Shown piece after piece: positions 1 through 7,646 of a stretch of DNA of 15,581 bases. A program made the translations under genes and the position numbers. The notes below the pieces were generated by a model. The model ran no database searches, was not told the DNA's origin, and saw only the letters and a list, made by a program, of their open reading frames with translations. This DNA comes from Gemmatimonadaceae bacterium. GTDB lineage: Bacteria; Gemmatimonadota; Gemmatimonadetes; Gemmatimonadales; Gemmatimonadaceae. Where the stretch lies: NCBI GenBank assembly GCA_019689955.1, contig JADGGM010000009.1:1-15581 (forward strand), written 5' to 3'. How positions within the stretch are numbered: position 1 is the first letter of the stretch; each line of letters opens with the position of its first letter.

Positions 1-1
1 G

Positions 2-841
2 ATCGCCGAGCAGCTCGTGGCGATGGGGTACACGCTGTGCATCCTCGATCTCGAGGGGGACCACCTCGCGATCGGCGAGCTGCACGGCGTCATCGCCGCC
101 GGCGGGCGCGAGCGGCTGCCCACGCCGGAGCACGTCGGGCGGTTGCTGCGGCAGGGGTTCACGTCGGTGGTGATCGACCTCTCGCTGCACGACGACCACG
201 CGAAGCGGAGCTACGCGGCCGCCGTGCTCGAGGAACTCCGCCGCACGCGCGAGGAGCGCGGGCTCCCGCACTGGATCATCGTGGACGAGGCGCACGTCCC
301 GATGACGCGGGAGCTCCGCGGGTGGTGGTGCGGCGGCACGGGGGAGCGGGGGTTCTGTCTCGTGACGTACCGCCCCGACCTCCTCTGCCCCGGGACCGCG
401 GAGGAGGCCCAGATCATCCTCACGTTGGGCACCGACGGGTCGGCGACGATCGAGCGGCGCGGGAGCGGCGCGCCGCGCCCATTCACGTCGGCCGCGCGCG
501 CGACGGCGCACGTCCGGCACTGGCACAAGTACACTGCCGGACAGCTCCCGGTGCACCGGCGCTTCTACTTTCGCGATCCCGGCGGGCTGACGGGACGCAC
601 GGCGGGGAACATCCCGGAGCTCCGCGACGAGCTGCGCCGGGCGAGCTGGGCCACGCTCCGCCACCACGCCGCGGGGCACGAGCTCTCTCGCTGGCTCGGG
701 GATCTCACTGCCGACCCCACGACCCGCGCCGCGATCGAGGCGATCGAGGACGCCATCTCGGCGTGCCCCGACTCGACGTGCGCCGAGCCGCTGCGCGCGC
801 GCCTCGTCACCGCCATCGAGGAGCAGCTACGCCCGCGATAG
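2..841 (+). CDS. P-loop ATPase (HerA/DUF853-like), C-terminal part, 5'-truncated by window edge
   Basis: The reading frame is open from base 2, so the real start lies to the left; an internal GTG at 17 is not a credible start. 279 residues are visible. The fragment begins with IAEQLVAMGYTLCILDLEGD, which resembles the stretch just after a Walker A motif, so the P-loop itself should lie upstream. A hydrophobic strand (VVIDLS) and a Walker B-type HWIIVDEAH follow, then a VTYRP segment. The C-terminal third carries VRHWHKY, a RFYFRD strand, GRTAGN and SRWL. From memory this order is typical of ATPase domains of the DUF853/HerA type that are often fused to an N-terminal HAD-like phosphatase. Such a fusion cannot be seen here. 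The substrate and role are unknown. The gene converges on the permease gene at 900, with 58 bases between the stop codons. ATPase assignment is fairly safe; the subfamily is a recollection. Confidence 0.6.
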   Translation: MAEQLVAMGYTLCILDLEGDHLAIGELHGVIAAGGRERLPTPEHVGRLLRQGFTSVVIDLSLHDDHAKRSYAAAVLEELRRTREERGLPHWIIVDEAHVPMTRELRGWWCGGTGERGFCLVTYRPDLLCPGTAEEAQIILTLGTDGSATIERRGSGAPRPFTSAARATAHVRHWHKYTAGQLPVHRRFYFRDPGGLTGRTAGNIPELRDELRRASWATLRHHAAGHELSRWLGDLTADPTTRAAIEAIEDAISACPDSTCAEPLRARLVTAIEEQLRPR

Positions 842-907
842 CGGGGTGACGATACCGCCCCGAGCACGCGCGCATCGAACGCCGCGCCCGCGGCGCGATT
901 CACCCCG
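842..907. terminator. Nested inverted repeat between convergent stop codons (candidate bidirectional terminator)
   Basis: An outer 8-bp inverted repeat (CGGGGTGA at 842-849 with TCACCCCG at 900-907) encloses an inner hairpin, CGCCGCG at 880-886 and CGCGGCG at 889-895. The structure covers the gap between the TAG of the + strand ATPase gene (839-841) and the TGA of the - strand permease gene (900-902). No clear run of T follows on either strand, so this is not a classical intrinsic terminator. Its placement between convergent genes is the main argument for a transcription-ending role. GC-rich DNA also produces such repeats by chance. Confidence 0.35.
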
Positions 908-1934
908 GGCGCTGGTGCGCCACTCCCTCGCCGTGCTCCCGCTGGTAGATCTGCAGGAGCTCGAAGAAGTACGAGATCGCGAGCGGGCCGAGGAGCACGC
1001 CGATCAACCCGAACGCCTCCACCCCGGCGAACGCGCCGACGAGCGTGGTCATGGGGTGGAGGTTCGACACGCGCCGGTACACGATCGGCCGGACCACGTT
1101 GTCGATGTTCGACGCCACGACCGCCCCGATGAGCGCGAGCGCGATCGCCGGGCCGTAGCGCCCCTGGAGCAGGAGGAAGAGCGTCCCCGGCACCCACACC
1201 AGCGCGCTCCCGAGCACGGGGAGGATCGACGCGAAGCCCGTGACCACCCCCCAGAACAGCGCATTGGGGAGCCCCACGCCCCAGAACGCGATCCCGACGA
1301 TCGATCCTTGCAGCAGCGCGGTGACGAGGATCCCGATCACCATTGCCTGCGTGACGCTGAAGAAGCGATCGCGCAGGAGCTGCGTGTTCGCGTCGCCGAA
1401 GGGGATGAGCGGGGCGAGGCGGTCCCACGTGTGGGTGCTGGGGAGGAGGAGGTAGTACAGCTCGAAGAGCGCGATGACGAGGTTGAGCGCCGCGCGCGTG
1501 AGGTGGGCGAAGACCTGGAGCGTCTGGAGCGAGGCCCACGAGAGGAGCGCGTCGGCCGCCTGGGCGAGGTGCGCGCCGACGGCCACGCCGCCCACGTGGA
1601 GCGCGGAGAGCCGGCCGAGCGCCCCGCTCCCGAGGACGTTGCGGACCACGGACGGCGTCTGCCCGATCGCGACGGTGATCACCCACACGCCGGGGGTGAG
1701 GACGAGCACGAACACGCCGATGACGACCAGGAGGGCCGCGAGGCGTGGCGGCATCCGCGCGGCGAGCCGTTTCTGCAGCGGCGCGCAGAGGACGTACAGC
1801 ACGACGCCGCCGAGCAAGCCGACGGCGAAGGGGAGGAGCGCCCAGAGAAGCCCGAGGCCGAGCGCGACGAGCAACACGAGCGCCGGCCGGCGCGTGGCGT
1901 CCGCGCCTCCGCTCCCCCACCAGTCGCCGGTCAC
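900..1934 (-). CDS. AI-2E family transporter (PerM/YdiK-like membrane permease)
   Basis: 344 residues from a GTG start at 1934; family members are usually about 340-400 residues. The protein is highly hydrophobic. Near the N-terminus there are two membrane segments (ALVLLVALGLGLLWALLPFA, then LAALLVVIGVFVLVLTPGVW). A long amphipathic central region follows, then a C-terminal membrane bundle containing IGILVTALLQG, FWGVVTGFASILPVLGSA, LALIGAVVASNIDNVVRP and a final GLIGVLLGPLAISYFFEL. The loop with P-x-L-G-S-A and the NIDNVVRP motif are characteristic of the AI-2E/UPF0118 family. Members have been reported as autoinducer-2 exporters or Na+/H+ antiporters, so the substrate cannot be read from the sequence. 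The GTG overlaps the TGA of the fumarylacetoacetase gene by four bases (1931-1934) and no good Shine-Dalgarno precedes it, suggesting translational coupling. It is the last gene of the tyrosine-degradation operon. Longer in-frame extensions upstream only shadow fahA. Confidence 0.85.
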   Translation of the reverse strand: MTGDWWGSGGADATRRPALVLLVALGLGLLWALLPFAVGLLGGVVLYVLCAPLQKRLAARMPPRLAALLVVIGVFVLVLTPGVWVITVAIGQTPSVVRNVLGSGALGRLSALHVGGVAVGAHLAQAADALLSWASLQTLQVFAHLTRAALNLVIALFELYYLLLPSTHTWDRLAPLIPFGDANTQLLRDRFFSVTQAMVIGILVTALLQGSIVGIAFWGVGLPNALFWGVVTGFASILPVLGSALVWVPGTLFLLLQGRYGPAIALALIGAVVASNIDNVVRPIVYRRVSNLHPMTTLVGAFAGVEAFGLIGVLLGPLAISYFFELLQIYQREHGEGVAHQRPG

Positions 1935-3244
1935 GGTGCCGCGAGCACGATCCCGCTGCACGCGCCGAGGCCGATGCGCACCGCCCCTTCGCGCTCGCAG
2001 TAGCCGCGCAGGATGACCTCGTCGCCGTCCTCGAGGAAGCGGCGCACCTCCCCGCCCGGCAGCTCGAGCGGCTCCTGCCCGCGCCACGTCCGCTCCAGCA
2101 AGCACCCGCGCGAATCCGGCGCCTCCCCGGAGACGGTGCCGCTCGCGATCAGGTCGCCCGGACGGAGGTTGCACCCGTTGCTCGTGTGGTGCGCGAGCAT
2201 CTGCGCGAAGGTCCAGTACATCGTGGTGAAGCTCACGCGGCTCACGCACGCCGGCGGCGCGCCCTGCTCCCGCATGCGCGCGGTGCGGAGATGCACCTCG
2301 AGCGTGAGCGCGATCCCGCCGCGCGCGCGGTCGCCATCATCGCGCAGATAGTCGAGGAGGGGTGGATCGCCGGCGGGGCGCACGGGGCCGGGCCCCCGGA
2401 AGGGCTCCAGCGCCTCCATCGTCACGACCCACGGGGACACGGTCGTGGCGAAGCTCTTCCCGAGGAAGGGGCCAAGCGGCTGATACTCCCACGCCTGGAT
2501 GTCGCGTGCGGACCAGTCGTTGACGAGGCAGATGCCGAACAGGTGCTCCTCCGCGCGCGCGAGCGGCACGGGGGTGCCGAGCGGGTTCCCTCGCCGGACG
2601 AACGCGCCGACCTCGAGCTCGTAGTCGAGCGACTGGGTGCGGTCGACGCGCGGCACGTCGGCCGATGGGGGCTTGATCTGTCCGCGCGGGCGCACGACGG
2701 GGGTCCCGCTCACCACGAGCGAGGAGGCGCGGCCGTGGTAGCCGATCGGGACCCACTTGTAGTTGGGGAGGAGAGGGTTGTCGGGGCGAAACATGCGCCC
2801 GACGTTCGTCGCGTGGTGCACCGAGGCGTAGAAGTCGGTGTAGTCGCCGACCTGGGCCGGGAGCTGCAACTCGGCCTCCGCCATCGGCACGAGGAGCGAC
2901 GCGCGCGCCCGCTCCGCGCGCGCGTCGCCGCCCACGCGGAGCAGGCGGCTCACGGCGTCGCGGAGCGCGCGCATCGCGCTCGCGTCGAGCGCCATGAGCG
3001 CGTTGAGCGCCGGCACGCGGCACGCCGCCGCCACCTCGCGCGCCTCGCCGGTGAAGAGCCCCGCGTCGAGGCACGCCGCGACGTCGAGGATCGCGTCGCC
3101 GATCGCGACGCCCACGCGCCCCGCCTCGCTCGTCCCGCGCCGGCGGAAGACGCCGACCGGGAGGTTCTGGATCGGGAAGTCGGCGCCGGCGACGTTCGCC
3201 GACTCCACCCACGAGCGCAGCGCGGGATCGTGCGTCTCGTTCAC
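1931..3244 (-). CDS. fahA: Fumarylacetoacetase
   Basis: Hydrolyses fumarylacetoacetate to fumarate and acetoacetate, the last step of homogentisate degradation in the cytosol. 437 residues from the GTG at 3244, close to the roughly 420 of the animal enzyme. An N-terminal SH3-like domain (about 1-125) carries SWVESAN and FPIQNLPVGVF. The catalytic FAH fold follows. By alignment from memory with the mammalian enzyme, metal ligands are D137 (GDYTDFY), E209 and E211 (LDYELEVG) and D243 (VNDWSARD). The catalytic histidine is H144 (HHATNVG), K263 lies in LGKSF, and the GTVSGEAP stretch supplies E374. All key residues are present, so the enzyme should be active. The start overlaps the aminotransferase stop by four bases (GTGA) and is preceded by a GGAGG seven bases upstream. 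The gene in turn overlaps the downstream permease gene. Gene identity is near certain. Confidence 0.96.
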   Translation of the reverse strand: MNETHDPALRSWVESANVAGADFPIQNLPVGVFRRRGTSEAGRVGVAIGDAILDVAACLDAGLFTGEAREVAAACRVPALNALMALDASAMRALRDAVSRLLRVGGDARAERARASLLVPMAEAELQLPAQVGDYTDFYASVHHATNVGRMFRPDNPLLPNYKWVPIGYHGRASSLVVSGTPVVRPRGQIKPPSADVPRVDRTQSLDYELEVGAFVRRGNPLGTPVPLARAEEHLFGICLVNDWSARDIQAWEYQPLGPFLGKSFATTVSPWVVTMEALEPFRGPGPVRPAGDPPLLDYLRDDGDRARGGIALTLEVHLRTARMREQGAPPACVSRVSFTTMYWTFAQMLAHHTSNGCNLRPGDLIASGTVSGEAPDSRGCLLERTWRGQEPLELPGGEVRRFLEDGDEVILRGYCEREGAVRIGLGACSGIVLAAP

Positions 3245-4572
3245 CCGCGCGCCTCCGGTGTGCCCGTGAGCTTCTCGAGCGCGGCCGAAACTTTCGGCAG
3301 CACCGCGGTGATGTCGGCGAGGGAGACGGCGCCCACCGAGAGCCGGAACCACCCGGTGTCCGCCTCGACCCCGAACGCCTGGAACGGCACGGCGGCGAAG
3401 TCGGCGGCAGTGAGCAGGTAGCGGCGGATCGCCTCGTTGTCGCGCAGGACCTCGCCGTCGGGGGTGCGCATGCCGCGCACGTTGAAGCGCGCGCTCAGGT
3501 AGATCGCGCCGGCCGGGGGTACGGCGTCCACGGCGAGCCCGCGCTGCTTCATCGCCATGATCCCGTCATACAGCGCGCCGAGGCGGCGCTGCACCTCGTG
3601 CTTCATCGTGCGGTGGTAGTCGGTGATCGCCTGGCGCGAGGCGAGGAGCTTCGCCGTGGCCACCTGCTCCGGGCGCGGCGCCCACGCGCCGACGTGGCCG
3701 ACGAGGTCGGACATGGGCCCGATGACGTCAGCCGGCCCGAGCGCCCACCCCACGCGCAGCCCCGTGGCCGCGAACGCCTTGGAGATCCCATCGACCAACA
3801 CCACGTACGGCGCGATCTCCGGGCGGAGCCCGGCGGGGGTGACGTGCGCGCGGTCGCCGAAGGTGAGCATCCAGTAGATCTGATCGTAGAGCAAATACAG
3901 CGGCCGCTCGTCGGGCCCGCGCCTGGCGTTCTCTTCGAGCACGAGGTCGCAGATCTCGCCGAGCGCCGCGGCGTCGAGCACCGACCCCGCGGGGTTGAGC
4001 GGGGAGTTGACCACGAGCAGCCGCGCGCCGCGGATCACGGGCTCCAGCATCGTCCGCGTGGGGAGGAACGACGTCGCCGCCTCGCACACCACCGGGACGC
4101 CCTGCGCGCCGATGAGCTGCACGTAGTACGGGTTGTTCCACGACGGCACCGGGTAGACCACGCGATCCCCGGGGTCGACGAGCGTGCGATACGCCGCGTA
4201 GAGCGCCGGCCGCGCCCCGCCGGTGACGAGCACCGACTCTGCGGGGAAGTCGAGGCCGAGCCACTCGCGGGTGAAGCTCCGCACGGCGTCGCGGAGCGCG
4301 GGGATCCCGGACGACGGGGGGTAGTTCGTCTCCCCGTTGGCGAGCGCGTCCTGTGTGGCGCGCACGAGGAGCTCGGGGACGGGGAACTCGCGCGGGCTGA
4401 AGTCGCCGACGGTCAGGTTGCACACCTGGCGTCCGCTGGCGGTGAGGGCGCGGATCTCCCCCGCGATCTTGAGAATCGCCGAGCCGAGGAGCTCGGAGGC
4501 GAGCGTCGACACGCGCCGCGCGCGCCGTCCCGCGCGCGCTGGCACGTCGACCGAATCAGGAACGAGTGGCAT
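3241..4572 (-). CDS. Class I/II PLP aminotransferase, probable tyrosine/aromatic aminotransferase
   Basis: 443 residues, fold-type I PLP enzyme of the aspartate aminotransferase family, cytosolic. Visible motifs in order: NLTVGDFSP (about 52-60), NYPPSSGIPALRDAV (83-97, the usual Y-P-x-x-G-x-P-x-L-R element), NSPLNPAG with N194, LYDQIYW with D230 and Y233, the Schiff-base lysine K265 in DGISKAFAATGLRVGW, and the substrate-carboxylate arginine in WFRLSVG. The family covers many substrates. The proposal that it makes 4-hydroxyphenylpyruvate from tyrosine rests on its place between the conserved unknown gene and fahA, and is inference. An ATG at 4572 is used; no clear Shine-Dalgarno precedes it, and about 20 N-terminal residues look non-conserved, so a later start such as the GTG at 4512 is possible. 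Its TGA overlaps the fahA GTG. Confidence 0.85.
   Translation of the reverse strand: MPLVPDSVDVPARAGRRARRVSTLASELLGSAILKIAGEIRALTASGRQVCNLTVGDFSPREFPVPELLVRATQDALANGETNYPPSSGIPALRDAVRSFTREWLGLDFPAESVLVTGGARPALYAAYRTLVDPGDRVVYPVPSWNNPYYVQLIGAQGVPVVCEAATSFLPTRTMLEPVIRGARLLVVNSPLNPAGSVLDAAALGEICDLVLEENARRGPDERPLYLLYDQIYWMLTFGDRAHVTPAGLRPEIAPYVVLVDGISKAFAATGLRVGWALGPADVIGPMSDLVGHVGAWAPRPEQVATAKLLASRQAITDYHRTMKHEVQRRLGALYDGIMAMKQRGLAVDAVPPAGAIYLSARFNVRGMRTPDGEVLRDNEAIRRYLLTAADFAAVPFQAFGVEADTGWFRLSVGAVSLADITAVLPKVSAALEKLTGTPEARG
3252..3256 (-). promoter_or_regulatory. Ribosome binding site that fixes the fahA GTG start
   Basis: On the - strand GGAGG lies seven bases before the GTG at 3244, inside the last codons of the aminotransferase gene. 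It supports the GTG start over the longer in-frame alternative beginning at 3352, whose extra residues are low-complexity shadow of the aminotransferase gene. The arrangement allows both re-initiation after the overlapping stop and independent loading. Confidence 0.7.
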
Positions 4573-4606
4573 CGATCAAGTCTGGTGAAAGCGTGAGTCC
4601 CGCCGG

Positions 4607-4624
4607 CCGTGCCTCGCGGCACGG
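4607..4624 (-). other. Intercistronic stem-loop with a GNRA tetraloop
   Basis: In the 65-base gap between the conserved unknown gene and the aminotransferase gene, the - strand transcript can form a perfect 7-bp stem, CCGTGCC / GGCACGG, closed by GCGA, a GNRA-type tetraloop. No U-run follows. A role in mRNA stability, processing or partial termination is possible. The gap is the longest inside this operon and the downstream gene lacks an obvious ribosome binding site. The structure is seen directly; the function is inference. Confidence 0.45.
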
Positions 4625-4637
4625 GGCCGCGGGGCGA

Positions 4638-5537
4638 TCACAACAGTCCGAGCGCCCGCAGATCGGTCACGGGCTCGCGGAAGGAGCACGACCCGAACGC
4701 GATCGCCCCGCGCGCGCGCAGCGCCGCGAGCTCCGCGCTCGAGAAGCGGCGTCCCTGCCAGGTCACCCCGGCGTCGTCGAAGCAGAACGCGCCGGGCGCC
4801 CCCTCGACGAGGAGCGCGGCGACCTCCGATTCCGCCGCGCCCTGCCGCGCGGCCGCGGCCGCGAGGAAGACGTTCAGGAACCCGAACATCGTGCCGCACG
4901 CGCTCCCGGTCTCGTACGTCAACGGATACTCGCCGCGCAGGGGGTGATGCAACCCCGCGGTGGCCTTGAAGGGGAGCTGCAGCGCCGCGCAGGCCACGAG
5001 GAAGCGGGCCACCGCGGCGGGCGCGGGGAACTGCTCGGGGGTGACGCCGCCGGTGCGCACCTTCGCGCGGAGGCCGCGCATGGCGATCCGCTCGAGCAGC
5101 GCGGGCATGGTGTCGTCGAGCGCGACTTCGACGTACGTGGTGAACCCGCGCGGCGTCACGTCGGCCGCGGCATCGACGTCCGTCGGCGACGCGGCGCGCG
5201 TCTCCACGGTGTCGACCGCGAGGTCGTGCGCCGCCGCGTGGCGCTCGTTGAATGCGGGGAGCGCGGCGATCTCCTCCCACTTCCCGAGCGGGACGAGCAC
5301 GCTCAGCGACCACCCGCGCGCCGCGCCCGCGCCGAGCGCGGTGACGGCCTGCTCCATCTCCCCCAACCGCGCGGCGGGGACCACGAAGCGGCCGAGCGCC
5401 CACCGGTCCTCGCTCGCGCGCACGCGCGCGTACTCGCGGACCGCGGAGGGCATGTCGAGCGCCGCCGGCGGGAAGAGGCCGGCGTAGTCGACGATCGCAT
5501 CCAGCAGGATGCGGAGCGATGGGACGGGGTGCGGCAC
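4638..5537 (-). CDS. Conserved protein of unknown function in the tyrosine-degradation operon
   Basis: 299 residues from a GTG at 5537, two bases after the stop of the acetoacetate-CoA ligase gene, so it is almost certainly co-transcribed. I recognise it only as a conserved bacterial hypothetical family. Distinct blocks are LLDAIVDYAGLFPPAALDM (11-29), ASEDRWALGRFVVPAARL (41-58), FTTYVEVAL with E137, LRAKVRTGGVTPEQFP with K159 (156-171), LPFKATAGLHHPLRG with K191, H197 and H198 (188-202), GTMFGFLNVFLAA (215-227), WQGRR and IAFGSCSFREP with C284. Alternating hydrophobic strands ending in charged residues (E137, K159, K191/HH) suggest a TIM-barrel-like enzyme; this is an inference from pattern only. 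No signal peptide or membrane segment is seen. Because maleylacetoacetate isomerase is missing from the operon, an isomerase or accessory role in that pathway is worth testing. A much longer in-frame extension upstream to 7016 is a shadow of the ligase gene. Confidence 0.85.
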   Translation of the reverse strand: MPHPVPSLRILLDAIVDYAGLFPPAALDMPSAVREYARVRASEDRWALGRFVVPAARLGEMEQAVTALGAGAARGWSLSVLVPLGKWEEIAALPAFNERHAAAHDLAVDTVETRAASPTDVDAAADVTPRGFTTYVEVALDDTMPALLERIAMRGLRAKVRTGGVTPEQFPAPAAVARFLVACAALQLPFKATAGLHHPLRGEYPLTYETGSACGTMFGFLNVFLAAAAARQGAAESEVAALLVEGAPGAFCFDDAGVTWQGRRFSSAELAALRARGAIAFGSCSFREPVTDLRALGLL

Positions 5538-5539
5538 GG

Positions 5540-7606
5540 TCAGCTCGCGAGCTCGGGGAGGTTGCGGTACAGCTCCAGGCTCTCGGGGTTGGCGAGCGCG
5601 TCGGCGTTCTTCACCGGACGCCCGTGGATCACCTCGCGCACGGCGATCTCGCTCGTCTTCCCGTTGATGGTGCGCGGGATGTCGCGCACCTGGACGATCA
5701 CGCGCGGCACGTGGTGCGGGCTCGCGTTCTCGCGGATCGTGCGGCGGATCCGCTCGCGCAGCGCATCGTCGAGCACGTGCCCGTCGCGCATGCGGACGAA
5801 GAGCACGACGCGCACGTCGCCGTACGCGTCGCCGGTCTCCTGCCCCACGGCCACGCACTCGACGACTTCGTCGAACGACTCCACCTGGCGGTAGATCTCC
5901 GCGGTCCCGATGCGAACGCCGCCGGGGTTGAGCACGGCGTCGCTGCGCCCGTAGATGACGTACCCTCCATGCGCGGTCTCGGCGCACCAGTCGCCGTGGC
6001 GCCACACGCCGGGGAAGCGCTCGAAGTACGCGCCGCGGTACGCCGCGCCCTCGGGGTCGTCGGCGAAGGCGATGGGCATGCTCGGGAAGGGGCGCGTGCA
6101 CACGAGCTCCCCGGGCTCGCCGCGGAGCCGCGCGCCCGACTCGTCCCACACCTCCACGGCCATCCCGAGCCCGGGGACCTGGATCTCCCCGCGCCACACG
6201 GGCGCCGTGGGGTTCCCGAGCACGAAGCAGGAGATGATGTCGGTGCCGCCGCTGATGCTCGCCAGGTGCACGTCGCGCTTCACGTCGCGGTACACGTAGT
6301 CGAAGCTGTGCGGCGCGAGCGGGCTCCCGGTGGAGAGGATGGCGCGGAGCGCGGACAGGTCGTGCGTGCGCGCGGGGGCGAGCCCCGCCTTCTCGGCGAG
6401 CGCGAGGTACTTCGCGCTCGTCCCGAACACCGTCACCCGCTCCGCCGCCGCCATGTCCCACAGGATCTCCGCCGACGGCGCGAGCGGCGCGCCGTCGTAC
6501 AGCACGACCGTCGCCCCCACGGCGAGGCTGGAGATGAGCCAGTTCCACATCATCCACCCGCAGGTGGTGAAGTAGAAGATCCGGTCCTCGCGCCGGAGAT
6601 CGGTGTGCAGCACGAGCTCCTTCACGTGCTGGAGCAGCGTCCCCCCGGCCCCGTGGACGATCCCCTTGGGGAGCCCGGTGGTGCCGGAGGAGAACATGAC
6701 GAACAGGGGGTGATCGAAGGGGAGCATCGCGCACTCGAGCGCCGCGGGCGCGGCGGCGAACGCGTCCCACGACACGGCGCCGCGCACGCGGTCGAACCCC
6801 GGCGCGAGCGCCGCGCCGCACTCGGCGACGTACGGCACGACCACGGTGCGCTCGATGCTCGGGATGCGCTCGACGATCTCGCGCACGCGATCGGCGCGGT
6901 CGTGCACCTTCCCCGCGTAGCGGTAGCCGTCGGCGACGACGAGCACCTTGGGCTTCACCCGCGCCACGCGGTCGACCACCGCCCCCACGCCGAAGTCCGG
7001 CGAGCACGACGACCACACCGCGCCGATGGCGCTCGTGGCCAGCATCGCGATCACCGTCTCCGAGATGTTCGGCATCACCGCGGCCACGCGGTCGCCGGCG
7101 GTGACTCCGGCCGCACGCAGCGCCGCCGCGACGCGCGCGACACGGTCGGCGAGCTCGGCGTACGTGACCGCGTCACGCCGCCCGCGCTCGCTCCACCCGA
7201 CGAGCGCCGGGTGCACGTCGCGCCAACGGAGCGCGTTCGCGGCGTAGCTGAGCCGGACGCCGGGGAACCATCGCGGCCCGACGCCTGGTGCCGGTGGGGC
7301 CATGCGATCGAGCCCGACGCCCACGCGCTCGGCCGGGGCCCCGGGCTCCGGCCACCCATCGCCGAGCACGTCGCAGAACTCCGCGACGAGCGGCCAGAAT
7401 TGCTCGCGATGCGCGATCGACCAGCGGTGGAGCGCGGCGTAGTCGGGGAGCCCGTCGGCGCGCACCACGCCCGGCGCGCCGCGCTCCGCGGCCAGGCGCG
7501 CGAAGGCCGTGAGGCGCGCCTGCGCCGCACGGCCCGGCGCCGGGACCCAGAGCGGAGGCTCGGCCCCGGCGGCCATCGTCTCGCGGACCTCGCTGGAGTG
7601 CGCCAT
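5540..7606 (-). CDS. aacS: Acetoacetate-CoA ligase (acetoacetyl-CoA synthetase)
   Basis: 688 residues from ATG 7606; the family is about 640-680. It activates acetoacetate, the product of fumarylacetoacetase, to acetoacetyl-CoA with ATP, feeding thiolase and central metabolism. The N-terminal element PLWVPAPGR (about 19-27) and [20 protein letters not shown] are typical of this ligase rather than plain acetyl-CoA synthetase. The ANL-superfamily motifs are complete: [15 protein letters not shown] with SSG at 306-308 (AMP-binding P-loop), [36 protein letters not shown], and the C-terminal adenylation lysine K650 in RTINGKTSE. The start has a GGGG six bases upstream; an inner ATG ten codons later is an alternative. 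It lies 40 bases after hmgA and two bases before the conserved unknown gene. Substrate choice is supported by both sequence style and neighbours. Confidence 0.93.
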   Translation of the reverse strand: MAHSSEVRETMAAGAEPPLWVPAPGRAAQARLTAFARLAAERGAPGVVRADGLPDYAALHRWSIAHREQFWPLVAEFCDVLGDGWPEPGAPAERVGVGLDRMAPPAPGVGPRWFPGVRLSYAANALRWRDVHPALVGWSERGRRDAVTYAELADRVARVAAALRAAGVTAGDRVAAVMPNISETVIAMLATSAIGAVWSSCSPDFGVGAVVDRVARVKPKVLVVADGYRYAGKVHDRADRVREIVERIPSIERTVVVPYVAECGAALAPGFDRVRGAVSWDAFAAAPAALECAMLPFDHPLFVMFSSGTTGLPKGIVHGAGGTLLQHVKELVLHTDLRREDRIFYFTTCGWMMWNWLISSLAVGATVVLYDGAPLAPSAEILWDMAAAERVTVFGTSAKYLALAEKAGLAPARTHDLSALRAILSTGSPLAPHSFDYVYRDVKRDVHLASISGGTDIISCFVLGNPTAPVWRGEIQVPGLGMAVEVWDESGARLRGEPGELVCTRPFPSMPIAFADDPEGAAYRGAYFERFPGVWRHGDWCAETAHGGYVIYGRSDAVLNPGGVRIGTAEIYRQVESFDEVVECVAVGQETGDAYGDVRVVLFVRMRDGHVLDDALRERIRRTIRENASPHHVPRVIVQVRDIPRTINGKTSEIAVREVIHGRPVKNADALANPESLELYRNLPELAS

Positions 7607-7646
7607 CACGTGCCCCGTGCACTCCGTCGTGCCATACCGCGAGCGC

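Noticed and set aside
846..2003. 385-residue open frame on the + strand, rich in Arg, Glu and His
   Set aside because: Antisense to the AI-2E permease gene; composition is the usual high-GC shadow (R/E/H/P repeats) with no domain.
5542..5553. 12-bp palindrome AGCTCGCGAGCT at the end of the ligase gene
   Set aside because: It encodes the last conserved-looking residues of the protein and is short for this base composition; no sign of a regulatory role.
5540..7016. Long N-terminal extension of the conserved unknown gene (792-residue frame)
   Set aside because: The extra residues overlap the acetoacetate-CoA ligase gene in another frame and are Arg/Ala low complexity; conserved sequence begins at the GTG at 5537.
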